A stretch of DNA of 64,000 bases from JACVRN01 sp963715565 (GCA_963715565.1 OY970256.1:5952001-6016000), one strand, 5' to 3'. Shown: positions 1 through 8,947, numbered from the stretch's first letter. Translations and numbers: made by a program. The notes: a model not told the origin generated them from the letters alone.

Positions 1-2
1 AG

Positions 3-680
3 ACGGTCTTTACGGATCACGAGTGGCTCATCAAAAAATTGCGTCACACGGAGCCGACGTTGGCTAATTGGGACCGCTTTAAGAACGGACAGCATCAAAC
101 GGATCGACAACGTGCCCTAGCCTGCATCTTCCTCAACCGCACCAGCTTCTCCGGCATTATCGCGCCCAGCGGCGGGCCTCTAGGCGGCCGCGCCCAGCAG
201 TCCGCCTACACTATTGGATGCCGTTACTCCGCCGAACTTATCGCCAAACGTATAACGCAGGCTGCCCAATTGGCTGAGCGCATCCTATTCGTAAATCACG
301 GCGATTGGAGGCATACCGTCCGGCGAGTCAAATCACGTAGGTATCAAAGAGACGAAGTCCTTTACTACTTTGACCCGCCTTTCTACTACAAGGCCGACAA
401 GCTTTATCGCTTCTTCTTCGGTGAGAGGAATCATCAGAATCTGCATGATGCGCTTGGGAATCTGGGTCAGCACTGGCTTTTGAGCTATGACGCGGCCGAA
501 CCTATCGTAGAGATGTATCAACGTAACGGCATCGGCCCTAAGCGCGTAGAATTGTTGTACTCTGCGGCAAACTCTGGAGAACTCAACGAAATGCAAGAGT
601 TGATTGTGACAAGCTTACCGAGATTGCCAAGAGCCAGCCGCCTTTGGAGAACGTCTGACGAGTGGAAGACGCGCCGATGA
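3..680 (+). CDS. DNA adenine methyltransferase (D12/Dam-like), 5' truncated
   Basis: This is the C-terminal part of a Dam-like N6-adenine DNA methyltransferase. The frame is open to the left edge, so the true start is outside the window; a TTG at 39 only looks like a start. The catalytic motif DPPF-YYK lies near nt 372-392. Upstream are an LNRTSFSGI segment and a glycine-rich stretch, as in D12-class enzymes around the DNA-recognition region. The enzyme would methylate adenine in a short target sequence using S-adenosylmethionine. It may belong to a restriction-modification set or be solitary; no cognate nuclease is visible to its left. Its place beside an McrBC-like system and a toxin-antitoxin pair fits a defence island. 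The family call is fairly safe. The role in restriction is inference. Confidence 0.75.
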   Translation, partial: TVFTDHEWLIKKLRHTEPTLANWDRFKNGQHQTDRQRALACIFLNRTSFSGIIAPSGGPLGGRAQQSAYTIGCRYSAELIAKRITQAAQLAERILFVNHGDWRHTVRRVKSRRYQRDEVLYYFDPPFYYKADKLYRFFFGERNHQNLHDALGNLGQHWLLSYDAAEPIVEMYQRNGIGPKRVELLYSAANSGELNEMQELIVTSLPRLPRASRLWRTSDEWKTRR

Positions 681-802
681 AGATGCGAAAAGCATAGAAT
701 ATAGTGAGAGTCGCAATTATTTAGCTGAAGGCTTGTTATCCAGTAGTCAGTTAAATAGGATAAGTTCCGCAAATTCAGTAGTAAAATTTCCCCCCGATAT
801 AC

Positions 803-3064
803 TTACGAGACTCGGATAATACTCCGCTTGCGCCGACTCGTTTGATTCTTTGCCTGCGGTAAGTCCTTATGCCTCATCTGAAGCATTTTCGATAGTGTTT
901 GGTGCTTAATCCCGAGCAGCCGTGAAGCCCCGACAACGCTTCCCTTAGCCGCATCCAGAGCGCGCCGGATTAGCTCTCCCTCGAAACGTCTAACCTCTTC
1001 TTCCAAAGAAAAATTGTCCCACGGGTCAGCGAAGTTGGATGTTTGAGACTGGCGTAAAGCCACTAACTCAACAGCTTCGGCAGAGATTGGGGAATCATTA
1101 GCCGCGATGAGGATGGTTCTTTCAATCAGGGTACGAAGCTCGCGCGCATTACCTTTCAGCGGCAGCTTCTTCATAGCTTCGATGGCCTCAGACGCGAAAG
1201 TCACTTGCCTACCTGTAGCATCAAGAGCCTGCCTAATGAAGTGTTCTGCTAAGACGGGAATGTCTTCTGTACGCTCCCTCAGAGGCGGCAGGTGTAAGTG
1301 GAATGTATTGAGCCGGTAATAGAGGTCATCGCGGAAACGCTTGTTAGCTACCGCTGTTTTCAGGTCACGATTCGTGGCGGCGATGATCCTTGCATCCACT
1401 TTCTCTGGCAGTGACGCGCCCAGTGAGTGAATCTCTCCCTGCTCGATCAAACGCAAGAGCTTTGACTGATTGCCTGCGGATAGCTCTCCTATCTCGTCTA
1501 AAAAGAGTGTTCCTCCGGCGGCCTCGCGAACCGCGCCCGGATGATCCTTAATAGCGTCTGTAAAGCTACCTCTGAGATGACCAAAAAGCTGCGATTCAAT
1601 GAGCGTACTGGTGAGCGCCCCGCAGTTGATTGCCACAAACTTTCCCGCCCGGCCTGACCACTCGTGAATTAATCGAGCGAGTATCTCTTTACCTGTTCCT
1701 GTCTCACCGGTAATAAGGACTGTGCCCGCAGCTTCAGCGACGCGGTGCGCGTCACGCAAGATATTCGATGCCTGTGGAGATGCGTAGAGGAAGTTGGAGG
1801 CGTCAAACTCAACCTTTCGTTGCAGCGAAATAGTGATCGCTCGCTCAGAGCAGGCGACTAGGCGAGCCAATGTTTCGAGATTCTGTGAGCCTTTCAGAAA
1901 GGCCGCCGCGCGCTCATAAGCGGCAGTTATCTCACCGGTTGTAAGCTTCTCACCCATCTCCTCGATGATGGTTATTGCAGCCAGCCCGGCTTTCTCTTTA
2001 TCACCTACAAGAGAAGCGGCTTCGATAGCTCGCTGCAAAGCCATACGCGCCAGCTCTGTTTGTCCGAGCCGAGCAAGAGCCGTTCCGTGCGTCGTTAGCG
2101 ATTCAGTCAAGAGACTCTGCTCTCCGCTCTTCTCCTGAATTCGGATAGCAGAGCGAACAACACGCTCGGCTTCAGAATTCTTCCCCTGCGCCAGCAGCAG
2201 CCGCGCTCTTGATTCATCTACCTGCGCACAACTTCCACTATCCTTCAGGTTATCGAACAGTCGCCGGGCGCAATCCAGATGCTCCTGAGCCTCATTGAAT
2301 CTCTTGATGGTGAAGAAGAGAAAGCCAAGATTGTTCTCTACGCGGGCGCGATAGCGTGTGTGCCCCGCCTGCTCGAAATGAAAGCTTGCTGCCGCATATT
2401 CCACTAACGCGCGGTCAAGATAATCCGCGCGCTTTTCAGCCGCACTGAGCCCCCTGAGCGTCATAGCAAGTGTGTTATGGAATCTCCCTTTGATTGATAA
2501 GTTCTCGCTAGCCTCAACATGTGGGCTGGCCTCAGTCAGCAGGCGCAGTGAGTCGTTAAGCCGCATCGCCACACGCTCTACATCCGCGAGGCGTACTAGC
2601 GCGATGTTCCTGAGATCGTTCTCTTCATCGGGAAGCTTCGTAATGGCCTCGGAGAGCGTGACGCGGGCCTCGTCGAGAGCACCTTCACGGAAATAGCACC
2701 ACCCGATCTCAATCTCAGCCTCCAACGCCCCTGACACGTTACCGACAGCCTCGAAGCAGATCTTGCTCTCGGTAAGAAGATTTTTAGCCGCTTCTTGTGC
2801 CCCTTCAACCTGCCTGCTGCTTCCGAGCCAGCCCGTCAGGGTTCCGGCTCGCAGGAGCACAAGAGCCTTTGTTAGCTTATCCAGTCGATCAACGACAGGC
2901 CACTCTCCAACGCGTTCCCAGAAACTCTGTAAAGCACTGCGCGCGCCTTCGTAATTTCCGGCGTCCTCTAGCTCTTTTGCTAGCTGACAGCGGAGACGGG
3001 CGCGTTCATTCCGATCTAGTTTAGGATTGTCGATTTGGCGTAGCAGGCTAAGCTCTAAATTCAT
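803..3064 (-). CDS. TPR-containing sigma-54-dependent transcriptional activator
   Basis: This 753-residue protein has three parts. Residues 1 to about 400 are helical TPR-like repeats. An AAA+ sigma-54-activator domain follows, with Walker A GETGTGKE near residue 451, Walker B LFLDEIGEL near 515-523, and R-finger-type LPPLRER further on. The C terminus (about 700-745) is a Fis-type helix-turn-helix. NtrC-family proteins with this domain order remodel sigma-54 RNA polymerase, and the TPR region would take the place of a receiver domain as the signal sensor. The sigma-54 contact loop, normally GAFTGA, reads GSFTDA here; the key F and T are kept. The gene is transcribed away from a small secreted peptide gene (3214-3462), with a perfect hairpin between them. 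I infer that the TPR region may sense a peptide or protein partner, possibly the neighbour. Confidence 0.88.
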   Translation of the reverse strand: MNLELSLLRQIDNPKLDRNERARLRCQLAKELEDAGNYEGARSALQSFWERVGEWPVVDRLDKLTKALVLLRAGTLTGWLGSSRQVEGAQEAAKNLLTESKICFEAVGNVSGALEAEIEIGWCYFREGALDEARVTLSEAITKLPDEENDLRNIALVRLADVERVAMRLNDSLRLLTEASPHVEASENLSIKGRFHNTLAMTLRGLSAAEKRADYLDRALVEYAAASFHFEQAGHTRYRARVENNLGFLFFTIKRFNEAQEHLDCARRLFDNLKDSGSCAQVDESRARLLLAQGKNSEAERVVRSAIRIQEKSGEQSLLTESLTTHGTALARLGQTELARMALQRAIEAASLVGDKEKAGLAAITIIEEMGEKLTTGEITAAYERAAAFLKGSQNLETLARLVACSERAITISLQRKVEFDASNFLYASPQASNILRDAHRVAEAAGTVLITGETGTGKEILARLIHEWSGRAGKFVAINCGALTSTLIESQLFGHLRGSFTDAIKDHPGAVREAAGGTLFLDEIGELSAGNQSKLLRLIEQGEIHSLGASLPEKVDARIIAATNRDLKTAVANKRFRDDLYYRLNTFHLHLPPLRERTEDIPVLAEHFIRQALDATGRQVTFASEAIEAMKKLPLKGNARELRTLIERTILIAANDSPISAEAVELVALRQSQTSNFADPWDNFSLEEEVRRFEGELIRRALDAAKGSVVGASRLLGIKHQTLSKMLQMRHKDLPQAKNQTSRRKRSIIRVS

Positions 3065-3089
3065 GTGAGGGCTCGCTTTCCTTAGTGTT

Positions 3090-3107
3090 CCGCAACAAAA
3101 GTTGCGG
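3090..3107. promoter_or_regulatory. perfect inverted repeat between divergent genes
   Basis: CCGCAAC and GTTGCGG form a perfect 7-bp inverted repeat around a 4-nt AAAA loop. It sits 26 bp upstream of the TPR/sigma-54 activator start and 107 bp upstream of the small secreted peptide start. It could be an operator for the Fis-type HTH or an RNA hairpin in a leader. I could not find a convincing -24/-12 sigma-54 promoter in the intergenic region. Confidence 0.45.
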
Positions 3108-3213
3108 ATTCGGTGTTATGATGCGCGCTTCGTAATCACGCGGGGTGTCGCCGGATGCCCCGGTGCCATGAATGATAAGCCCAATTACTCTAATCACTCT
3201 GGAGAGGAAACAT

Positions 3214-3462
3214 ATGGAATCCTTACGTAAGTCCCTTGCAGTCACTGTCCTGACGCTCGTCCTCACCTGCTCGGCATTCGCCGGTGAGATGAGCACCGGG
3301 ATAGTCCAGCCACCGCCGCAGCCGAATTCATCGGTCGCGGGCGAGATGAGTACGGGCGTGGCTACAACAGACGGCGCAACCGCCGAAGAAATGAGCACTA
3401 CCGTCGATCCGGTTAGGGAGGTCACACTCAATCTTCTGCGAAGCGTGCTGTCGCTTTTCTAA
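3214..3462 (+). CDS. small secreted peptide precursor with three EMST repeats
   Basis: This is an 82-residue ORF. The ATG at 3214 is chosen because GGAGAGG lies 7 nt upstream. Residues 1-23 form a clear Sec-type signal peptide, with a positive start, a hydrophobic core and a probable cut after AFA. The mature part holds three imperfect repeats: AGEMSTGIV, AGEMSTGVA and AEEMSTTVD. They are separated by Pro/Ser/Thr-rich spacers, and the chain ends in a short amphipathic helix (VTLNLLRSVLSLF). There are no cysteines. I do not recognise a named family. The repeats, the export signal and the divergent TPR regulator resemble secreted signalling-peptide/TPR-receptor pairs. This is an analogy, not a demonstrated relationship. 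Confidence 0.6.
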   Translation: MESLRKSLAVTVLTLVLTCSAFAGEMSTGIVQPPPQPNSSVAGEMSTGVATTDGATAEEMSTTVDPVREVTLNLLRSVLSLF

Positions 3463-3693
3463 GTAGCGTTACTGCTTTTAGTTTAATAACGGCTGCCATG
3501 CTCCATAGTCGGGTAAGCGGGCAGTATAGTCTTTGTGTGTGCAATGGACGCCGGATGGGTACTGCGGATTCACGGCGAGAGGGCACTCACAAGTCGAGCA
3601 GATTACTCGTAGTTAGCCATAAAATGCAATCTTTTTTGCAAGAGCAATTGGCGCTCATCTTTGTTATATTTCATTGGAGCTGGTTAACATTAG

Positions 3694-3900
3694 CCCGAAA
3701 CGCGCCATCCTTGGTGCAGCGCACGCCTCAGCTTTCAACGCACCGGGCGTAAGATCACCGCCGCCTTCAAATCGGCTATCAACGGCGCAATCTGTCGCGG
3801 GCTGCTAGAATATGACGGACAGCTAATTCGTAGAGCAAAGCAGCCTGAGTTGGGAGACAACCAATATTTTCACTCTTATATAAAGGAAAGATTAATTTAG
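3694..3900 (+). pseudogene. degenerate C-terminal fragment, DUF3320/helicase-like tail
   Basis: An open frame without a start codon runs to TAG at 3898. It includes QRTGRKITAAFKSAI followed by GLLEYDGQLIRR. This resembles the tail of large DUF3320-type or helicase-like defence proteins, where a segment RTG-x-I-x-A-A ends in a 'GLL-x-x-DG' motif. No more of such a gene is visible upstream, where there is a stop at 3691, so it is probably the remnant of a deleted gene. The rest of the 3463-3903 stretch shows no convincing gene. The family call is tentative. Confidence 0.35.
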
Positions 3901-3903
3901 GAG

Positions 3904-4878
3904 ATGCATAAGCTAATAAGTGGTGGTTTATGGAATGAAGTTAACTGGCTTGCGGAAAAGAGCAAAGTTAAAATGGCTGCGGTCGCCTATGTTACTAACG
4001 ATAACTGCGTCAAATTTGAGGAGGGCGATCTATTAATTGTCGATGCCTCAAATGAGGCTATTGAATCCGGCCAGACTTCGGCTCCTCTCCTACGACGCGC
4101 TTTTAAGAAGGGGGCGGAACTTTATTCATGCCGCGGATTACACGCTAAAGTAATGCTATTTGGCGGCATCGCCGTAATAGGTTCAGCTAACATCTCTCAG
4201 TCTTCTGAACGCTCGCTAGTTGAGGCCGCCCTACTTACTGATAATCCTGACATCGTGGCGATGGCGCGCAACTTCATCGAGAAGCTTCGTGAGAACTCCA
4301 AACTTATCGATAAGGGCTTTATCAATCGAATTAACGCCTTGAAGGTCAAAAGGCCAGTAAGGAGGAGTTTTAATCCATCTAAAAAGCGTGGCCTCGAAAT
4401 CAAACTCAATACCCCGCGCACCTGGCTTGTATCGGTAACCTTGCTTGACGAAGAACGGTATGAGGAGGAAATACCATACGCCGAGCGTGGTGCGGAGAAA
4501 GCAGAAGAATTGTTAAATAAGTCATCAAGTGAAGTCGGCTGGATACGCTTTACTCAAGGCAGATCTCGATTCCTAAGAGAAGCCAAACCGTTCGATTCTG
4601 TAATACAGATATGGAGGGATTCGAGTAAGAGCAAAAAGCCGAACGCAGTTTACTTCCATGCCCCTATTCTTTCGCGGCAGAAAGAGCCAACTTGCACCAG
4701 ATTCTTTTTTGAACGTTACGCGAATGCAGAAAGAAATGCGTTGACCTGGAGCCAATTCACAAAGTTGGCGAAGCGGGCCGGCATCCCTTTCAAAGTAGGA
4801 CATTACACGACAAGATTATTACCCAATGAATATTCTTCAGCTCTTGCTGTGCTTTGGAAGGAAGCTAAAAACACGTAA
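3904..4878 (+). CDS. phospholipase D-like (HKD) domain protein
   Basis: The protein has 324 residues. An HKD-type motif (HAKVMLF followed by GSANIS) lies at about residues 80-96, as in one half of a PLD catalytic site. Family members include phospholipases and phosphodiester nucleases such as those in restriction systems. The C-terminal 170 residues are not recognised. The start is fixed by an in-frame stop at 3898-3900; AAAGGAAAG about 13 nt upstream may serve as ribosome binding site. It lies 18 bp before the EVE/McrB-like gene on the same strand, so it is probably co-transcribed with the restriction system and may be an accessory nuclease. One HKD motif implies a dimer if catalytic. Confidence 0.7.
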   Translation: MHKLISGGLWNEVNWLAEKSKVKMAAVAYVTNDNCVKFEEGDLLIVDASNEAIESGQTSAPLLRRAFKKGAELYSCRGLHAKVMLFGGIAVIGSANISQSSERSLVEAALLTDNPDIVAMARNFIEKLRENSKLIDKGFINRINALKVKRPVRRSFNPSKKRGLEIKLNTPRTWLVSVTLLDEERYEEEIPYAERGAEKAEELLNKSSSEVGWIRFTQGRSRFLREAKPFDSVIQIWRDSSKSKKPNAVYFHAPILSRQKEPTCTRFFFERYANAERNALTWSQFTKLAKRAGIPFKVGHYTTRLLPNEYSSALAVLWKEAKNT

Positions 4879-4896
4879 ATAGAAGAGGTCGGTCTT

Positions 4897-6759
4897 ATGA
4901 GTTGGCACCCATACGAAAAGGGTCAACAAGTCTCTTTAGAAGAAATCATTGCTACCTGCGAGCGCTACATCCTCTCAGGTGAAGTTAATGATCCGAACAA
5001 GAAGCTTAAGTATCTACAACAGATCCGCGACTGTGGGCATGACGTGCTCGTCTATTCGCCGCAGGGTGATGCCTGGGGAAGGTCTCCGCTGAATCCGAAC
5101 AGTTGGCGGACGGTTGATGGTGAGCCTATCACTAAGCAAGAGGAATCACAGTCATCGCCATCTTCACCGGAAGAAGAGCGCGCCTGGCTCTTCCAGGCTA
5201 ACCCGAAGGTCTTTGACTTCGTTGGATGGCTCAAGAAGTGTAAGCCCGGAGATACGGGCACGTGGACTGTAACGTCATATGGAAAGCAAATGAAAGAGGG
5301 TGCTCCGGTCATCTTCTGGCTGTCTGGAAGAAACGGTGGCATCTACGCTCTGGGGGAATTGACAGGTGAGGCTTACAAGAGAACGGAAGTGCCTACGCAG
5401 GAAGAGCTAGAGAAAAAGCCTTATCTCAAGCACCCTTACATGGTGGACTATCGTTTGACTAATATTCTCCTCGAAGAACCTATTACCCGGAGCATGGTGC
5501 TCGCCCATCCAGTTCTTCGGAATCTTGGAGTCCTGAAGTTCCCCAACGCAACTAACTTTGATGTTAAGCCGGAAGAGTGGGCTGCTATACAAGGATTGAT
5601 CGGCGAAAGGGGAGCGTCAGAGATCAGCCAGGAAAGCAAGGGGGAGAAGCTCGTTAGATTATTACGTGAGTTCAAATCTTCATTTCTTGAAACTCCTGAC
5701 GGGCGGGAGCACATTCTCATTTACGAAAAACAACGAGGGCTTGCGCAACAGAACTTCGAATTGATTTCGTCAATGCAAGCGCGCGGCGAAGATATTACGG
5801 AACTGGTCTTGCTGAAACTTTTACCTCACGCCAACAATAGCATCCCTCGTCAACTAGGTGCATGGATACACATTGCCTCAGCAATCAATAAAGACATCAA
5901 ATCGTGGTACGGGGCGCAGGGGCGGAGTGAAGAGGATTGGCCGGACATCGCCACAGCCATATTCAATTTCATCCGGCGCTGCACAAATGACCCGCAGGAA
6001 CTTACGGCTGCATGCGCAGAATTTTCAGCCTTGCCTTACACTAAAGGTTTTCAGGCGGGGATACTAACGCCTATTCTAAATGCCTTGCGTCCCGACGATT
6101 TCCTCATTATCAACAGCAAGCCTCAGAAGGTCATCAACTATTTCGCCGAGACTAATTATAGCAATAATCTGAATGATTACCCCGCTATTAACAATGCGGG
6201 ATTTCAGTTGCTGCGCGATATGGCTGAAGAGTTTCAACGCCTCAGTAGCTCAGGAACGCGTGACTCAGATCTCTTCGACATGTTTTCTCACTGGCTGGTA
6301 GCCATCAAGAAATTCGATTTCACTCAGCGAAGATCGAAGCCAGCGCCCGGCAGTATTCGCTACTGGAAGATTGCTCCGGGAGAGAATGCTTCCAAGTGGG
6401 ATGCCTGCCGCGACGGCGGTTACCTCTCAGTCGGCTGGGAGGAACTTGGCGACGTGAGCGGGATCACGCGTGAAGAGTTCGACGAGAGGGTTGACGTGGT
6501 GAAGGAAGTACATCCGGATTGGACAAAAGAGGGGATGGAGCAGGTCTGGAAGTTCGTTCAGATCAGGGAAGGAAACCGCGTCATTGCTAATAAAGGCACT
6601 TCGGAAGTTCTGGGCATTGGCACGATCACCGGCTCGTATTACTTCGTTCCTGACGTTGAACATGGCCACCGCTTGCCGGTGCATTGGGATGATCTCACAC
6701 CAAGGAGCGTACAAGAAGGCGGCTGGCGTAAGACTCTTATTGAGATAGACAGGCGATAA
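4897..6759 (+). CDS. EVE-domain protein, N-terminal part of McrB-like restriction factor
   Basis: The protein has 620 residues. After a short N-terminal region, residues about 95-230 form an EVE domain (WLFQANPKVFD, then GDTGTW, and GGIYALGEL). EVE/PUA-like domains bind modified bases in DNA or RNA. A helical middle (about 240-470, with FQAGILTPILNALRPDD) resembles segments found before AAA+ domains in McrB-type proteins. A second EVE-like domain lies at about 490-618 (RYWKIAPGE, GYLSVGWEEL, GIGTITGSYYF). The stop at 6757 comes just as the McrB-like AAA+ frame opens in the +1 frame at 6749, so this and the next ORF look like one gene broken by a single-base shift. Together with McrC it would recognise modified DNA. 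Confidence 0.75.
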   Translation: MSWHPYEKGQQVSLEEIIATCERYILSGEVNDPNKKLKYLQQIRDCGHDVLVYSPQGDAWGRSPLNPNSWRTVDGEPITKQEESQSSPSSPEEERAWLFQANPKVFDFVGWLKKCKPGDTGTWTVTSYGKQMKEGAPVIFWLSGRNGGIYALGELTGEAYKRTEVPTQEELEKKPYLKHPYMVDYRLTNILLEEPITRSMVLAHPVLRNLGVLKFPNATNFDVKPEEWAAIQGLIGERGASEISQESKGEKLVRLLREFKSSFLETPDGREHILIYEKQRGLAQQNFELISSMQARGEDITELVLLKLLPHANNSIPRQLGAWIHIASAINKDIKSWYGAQGRSEEDWPDIATAIFNFIRRCTNDPQELTAACAEFSALPYTKGFQAGILTPILNALRPDDFLIINSKPQKVINYFAETNYSNNLNDYPAINNAGFQLLRDMAEEFQRLSSSGTRDSDLFDMFSHWLVAIKKFDFTQRRSKPAPGSIRYWKIAPGENASKWDACRDGGYLSVGWEELGDVSGITREEFDERVDVVKEVHPDWTKEGMEQVWKFVQIREGNRVIANKGTSEVLGIGTITGSYYFVPDVEHGHRLPVHWDDLTPRSVQEGGWRKTLIEIDRR

Positions 6760-7627
6760 GTTTGAAGCGATTCTTAATGCCACCCTCCCTGTCCCGCTGA
6801 ATTCAGAGTACACCCTTGAGCAGTTCTCGGAGGAGACGGGATTTGAAGTAGGTCTACTTGAACGGTGGGTGAGAGCCGCCGATCGGAAAGGACAGGCAAT
6901 ACTCTACGGGCCTCCGGGGACGGGAAAGACTTTCGCCGCTGAGCGGCTGGCGCGGCATCTGATCGGTGGTGGTGACGGCTTCATGGAGATAGTGCAGTTT
7001 CATCCAGCCTACGCATACGAAGACTTCATGCAGGGTATCAGGCCACAATCGGTTGACGGCTCGCTTCATTACCCGGTCGTGCCTGGCCGCTTTCTTGAAT
7101 TCTGCTGCGAGGCCAGGAACCGTGAAGGCTGCTGCGTGCTCATCATTGACGAGATCAATCGCGCAAATCTTTCCAGAGTATTCGGGGAGCTAATGTATCT
7201 GCTCGAATACCGCGAAGCCGAAGTGCCGCTCGCAGGAGGCGGTCTGTTTAAGATACCCGGAAACGTGCGCCTAATCGGAACGATGAATACTGCGGATAGA
7301 TCAATCGCACTCGTAGATCATGCGCTGCGCCGGAGGTTTGCATTCCTGCAGCTTTATCCTAACTACGAGGTGCTGCGCAAATTCCACCGGCGAACAGGTT
7401 TCCCCGTTGAAGGATTGATTGATGCGTTAGTTCACATCAACCGCGAGATAGCTGACCGTCATTATGAGATCGGGACGAGCTTCTTTCTAAAGGAGAGTCT
7501 CAGCGATGATATCGAGGACATCTGGCAGATGGAGATAGAACCTTACCTCGAAGAGTACTTCTTTGATCGGCCGGGCAAAGTAGAAACGTTCCTCTGGGAG
7601 AGCGTACGACAAAAGTATCACCTGTGA
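6749..7627 (+). CDS. McrB-like AAA+ GTPase domain (probably continues 4897-6759)
   Basis: This ORF encodes the motor part of a type IV restriction enzyme. It has Walker A GPPGTGKT near nt 6911, Walker B with DEINRANLSRVFGEL near 7147, and GTMNTADRS, all hallmarks of McrB. The first in-frame start-like codon is GTG 6869. However, family-typical sequence (YTLEQFSEETGF, then RKGQAILY) starts well before it, and the frame is open from 6749 without an ATG. Reading through from the EVE ORF with a +1 shift at 6749-6757 would join both parts without loss. McrB hexamers use GTP to drive cleavage by McrC, encoded 3 bp downstream. The domain call is safe; whether an intact protein is made is not. Confidence 0.8.
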   Translation, partial: TGDKFEAILNATLPVPLNSEYTLEQFSEETGFEVGLLERWVRAADRKGQAILYGPPGTGKTFAAERLARHLIGGGDGFMEIVQFHPAYAYEDFMQGIRPQSVDGSLHYPVVPGRFLEFCCEARNREGCCVLIIDEINRANLSRVFGELMYLLEYREAEVPLAGGGLFKIPGNVRLIGTMNTADRSIALVDHALRRRFAFLQLYPNYEVLRKFHRRTGFPVEGLIDALVHINREIADRHYEIGTSFFLKESLSDDIEDIWQMEIEPYLEEYFFDRPGKVETFLWESVRQKYHL

Positions 7628-7630
7628 GAT

Positions 7631-8827
7631 ATGACTGAACCCGCCGTGCTAAAACTTTCTGAGTATAAGACCGAGCGATTTCCGCCCGAGGTCATTCCTG
7701 AAGAGGTTGCCAGAATAATCTGGAAGGAATACTCCGGGAAGGTGGAGATCGAAGCTCCCTCATTCAGAAATAACTATCAGTGGGAGCTTACAAGCCAAGG
7801 CTGGGTCGGGTATATACCACTGTCGGATGAATTTGGCCTCTCGCTGGAGCCGAAAGTCGAACTCGGAAACCTCTTCCGAATGCTCGAGTACGCTTACAAT
7901 CTGGAAAGCTTCAAATTCCTTCCGGGTCTCTTTAACGCGCAATCGCTAGAGGAGTTTTACGAACGCCTCGCTTCTGTCCTAACCCAGAGGGTGCTGGATC
8001 GTAGCCGTAAAGGTTTATACCGTGAATACGTAAACTATGAAGAGCATCTGCCTTACGTCTCCGGGCGCTTAGACCTACAACCAATTGTAAGGGAGCCCTG
8101 GAAAATCAAGCCTCGTTGCCATTACCAGGAACACACCGCCGATATCGAGGAGAATCAAATACTCGTTTGGACTTTATCAGTAATCGGGCGTAGTGGTCTT
8201 TGCACAGAAAGGGTTTTGCCGCAGGTGCGCCGCGCTTATCACATGTTGCAGAGTACTGTCTCTTTGCTGCCCTTTATGGCGCAGGACTGCGTTAGCAGGC
8301 TCTATAACCGGCTGAATGACGACTATTATCCTCTACATTCCCTTTGCCGATTCTTCCTCGAACACAGTGGCCCTGTGCATAAGCTTGGCAATCACACAAT
8401 GTTGCCTTTCCTTGTAGACATGGCTCTTCTTTACGAGCGCTTTGTCGCAGAATGGCTTCGTGTTCATCTTCCTGCGAGCATGAGATTAAAAGCTCAGGAG
8501 CATGTTGACATTGATCAGGAAGGTCGCATTCAATTCAAAGTCGATCTGGTACTTTATGACACCGAGACTGATAGACCTCTGTGCGTTCTAGACACGAAAT
8601 ATAAGAATCCCAATTCCCCTGCCACGGGCGATATCGCGCAGGTGCTTGCTTATGCCGAGGCTATTGGCTGTAGATATTCCTTCCTTATTTACCCAACGTA
8701 TTTTACTAACCCCCTCAACGCGACAATTGGGTCTATCAGAATCAGCACCCTAACATTCTCGCTTGATGGAGATGTTGATCAAAAAGGCCAACTGTTTATA
8801 CAGAGCTTATTAAGTATTCTTCTATAA
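7631..8827 (+). CDS. mcrC: McrC-like nuclease subunit of type IV restriction system
   Basis: This 398-residue protein matches the McrC family. It has an N-terminal beta-rich region, a helical middle, and a PD-(D/E)xK nuclease core near residues 305-340 (FKVDLVLYD, CVLDTKYKN, then DIAQVLAYAEA). McrC binds the McrB ring, stimulates its GTPase and cuts DNA near modified cytosines. The gene starts 3 bp after the McrB-like stop, so they are translationally coupled. The catalytic D and DTK residues are present, so this subunit looks intact even though its partner appears frameshifted. Confidence 0.85.
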   Translation: MTEPAVLKLSEYKTERFPPEVIPEEVARIIWKEYSGKVEIEAPSFRNNYQWELTSQGWVGYIPLSDEFGLSLEPKVELGNLFRMLEYAYNLESFKFLPGLFNAQSLEEFYERLASVLTQRVLDRSRKGLYREYVNYEEHLPYVSGRLDLQPIVREPWKIKPRCHYQEHTADIEENQILVWTLSVIGRSGLCTERVLPQVRRAYHMLQSTVSLLPFMAQDCVSRLYNRLNDDYYPLHSLCRFFLEHSGPVHKLGNHTMLPFLVDMALLYERFVAEWLRVHLPASMRLKAQEHVDIDQEGRIQFKVDLVLYDTETDRPLCVLDTKYKNPNSPATGDIAQVLAYAEAIGCRYSFLIYPTYFTNPLNATIGSIRISTLTFSLDGDVDQKGQLFIQSLLSILL

Positions 8828-8865
8828 GCTTCTAGCAAAAAATGGAAAGGTAGTAGTTGAGGGTA

Positions 8866-8889
8866 TGATTTTGGCCTGTTTTCGAGCCT
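8866..8889 (+). repeat. 24-bp direct repeat, left copy (flanks vapBC)
   Basis: This sequence is identical over 24 bp to 9748-9771 and lies in the same orientation. Identity continues patchily for a few bases either side (GGGT before, AAG after). The two copies are 882 bp apart and enclose only the VapBC-like module. This suggests insertion or excision of that module as a cassette. Confidence 0.75.
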
Positions 8890-8893
8890 AAAA

Positions 8894-8942
8894 GGTGTAC
8901 GTATCTTGCTTGCTGGTGTACATATACGGTGATATTATGTAC
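8894..8942. promoter_or_regulatory. putative VapB operator/promoter
   Basis: Two direct GGTGTAC boxes (8894-8900 and 8915-8921) and an inverted pair GTACATA / TATGTAC (8918-8924 and 8936-8942) lie just upstream of the antitoxin start at 8948. Repeated GTAC half-sites in this position fit autoregulation by an antitoxin dimer, as is usual for VapBC operons. No binding data; inferred from position and symmetry. Confidence 0.45.
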
Positions 8943-8947
8943 ATGAT

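Noticed and set aside
3498..3752. 84-codon plus-strand ORF after the secreted peptide
   Set aside because: Composition is unlike a protein; no ribosome binding site or family resemblance; it overlaps the start of the degenerate fragment in another frame.
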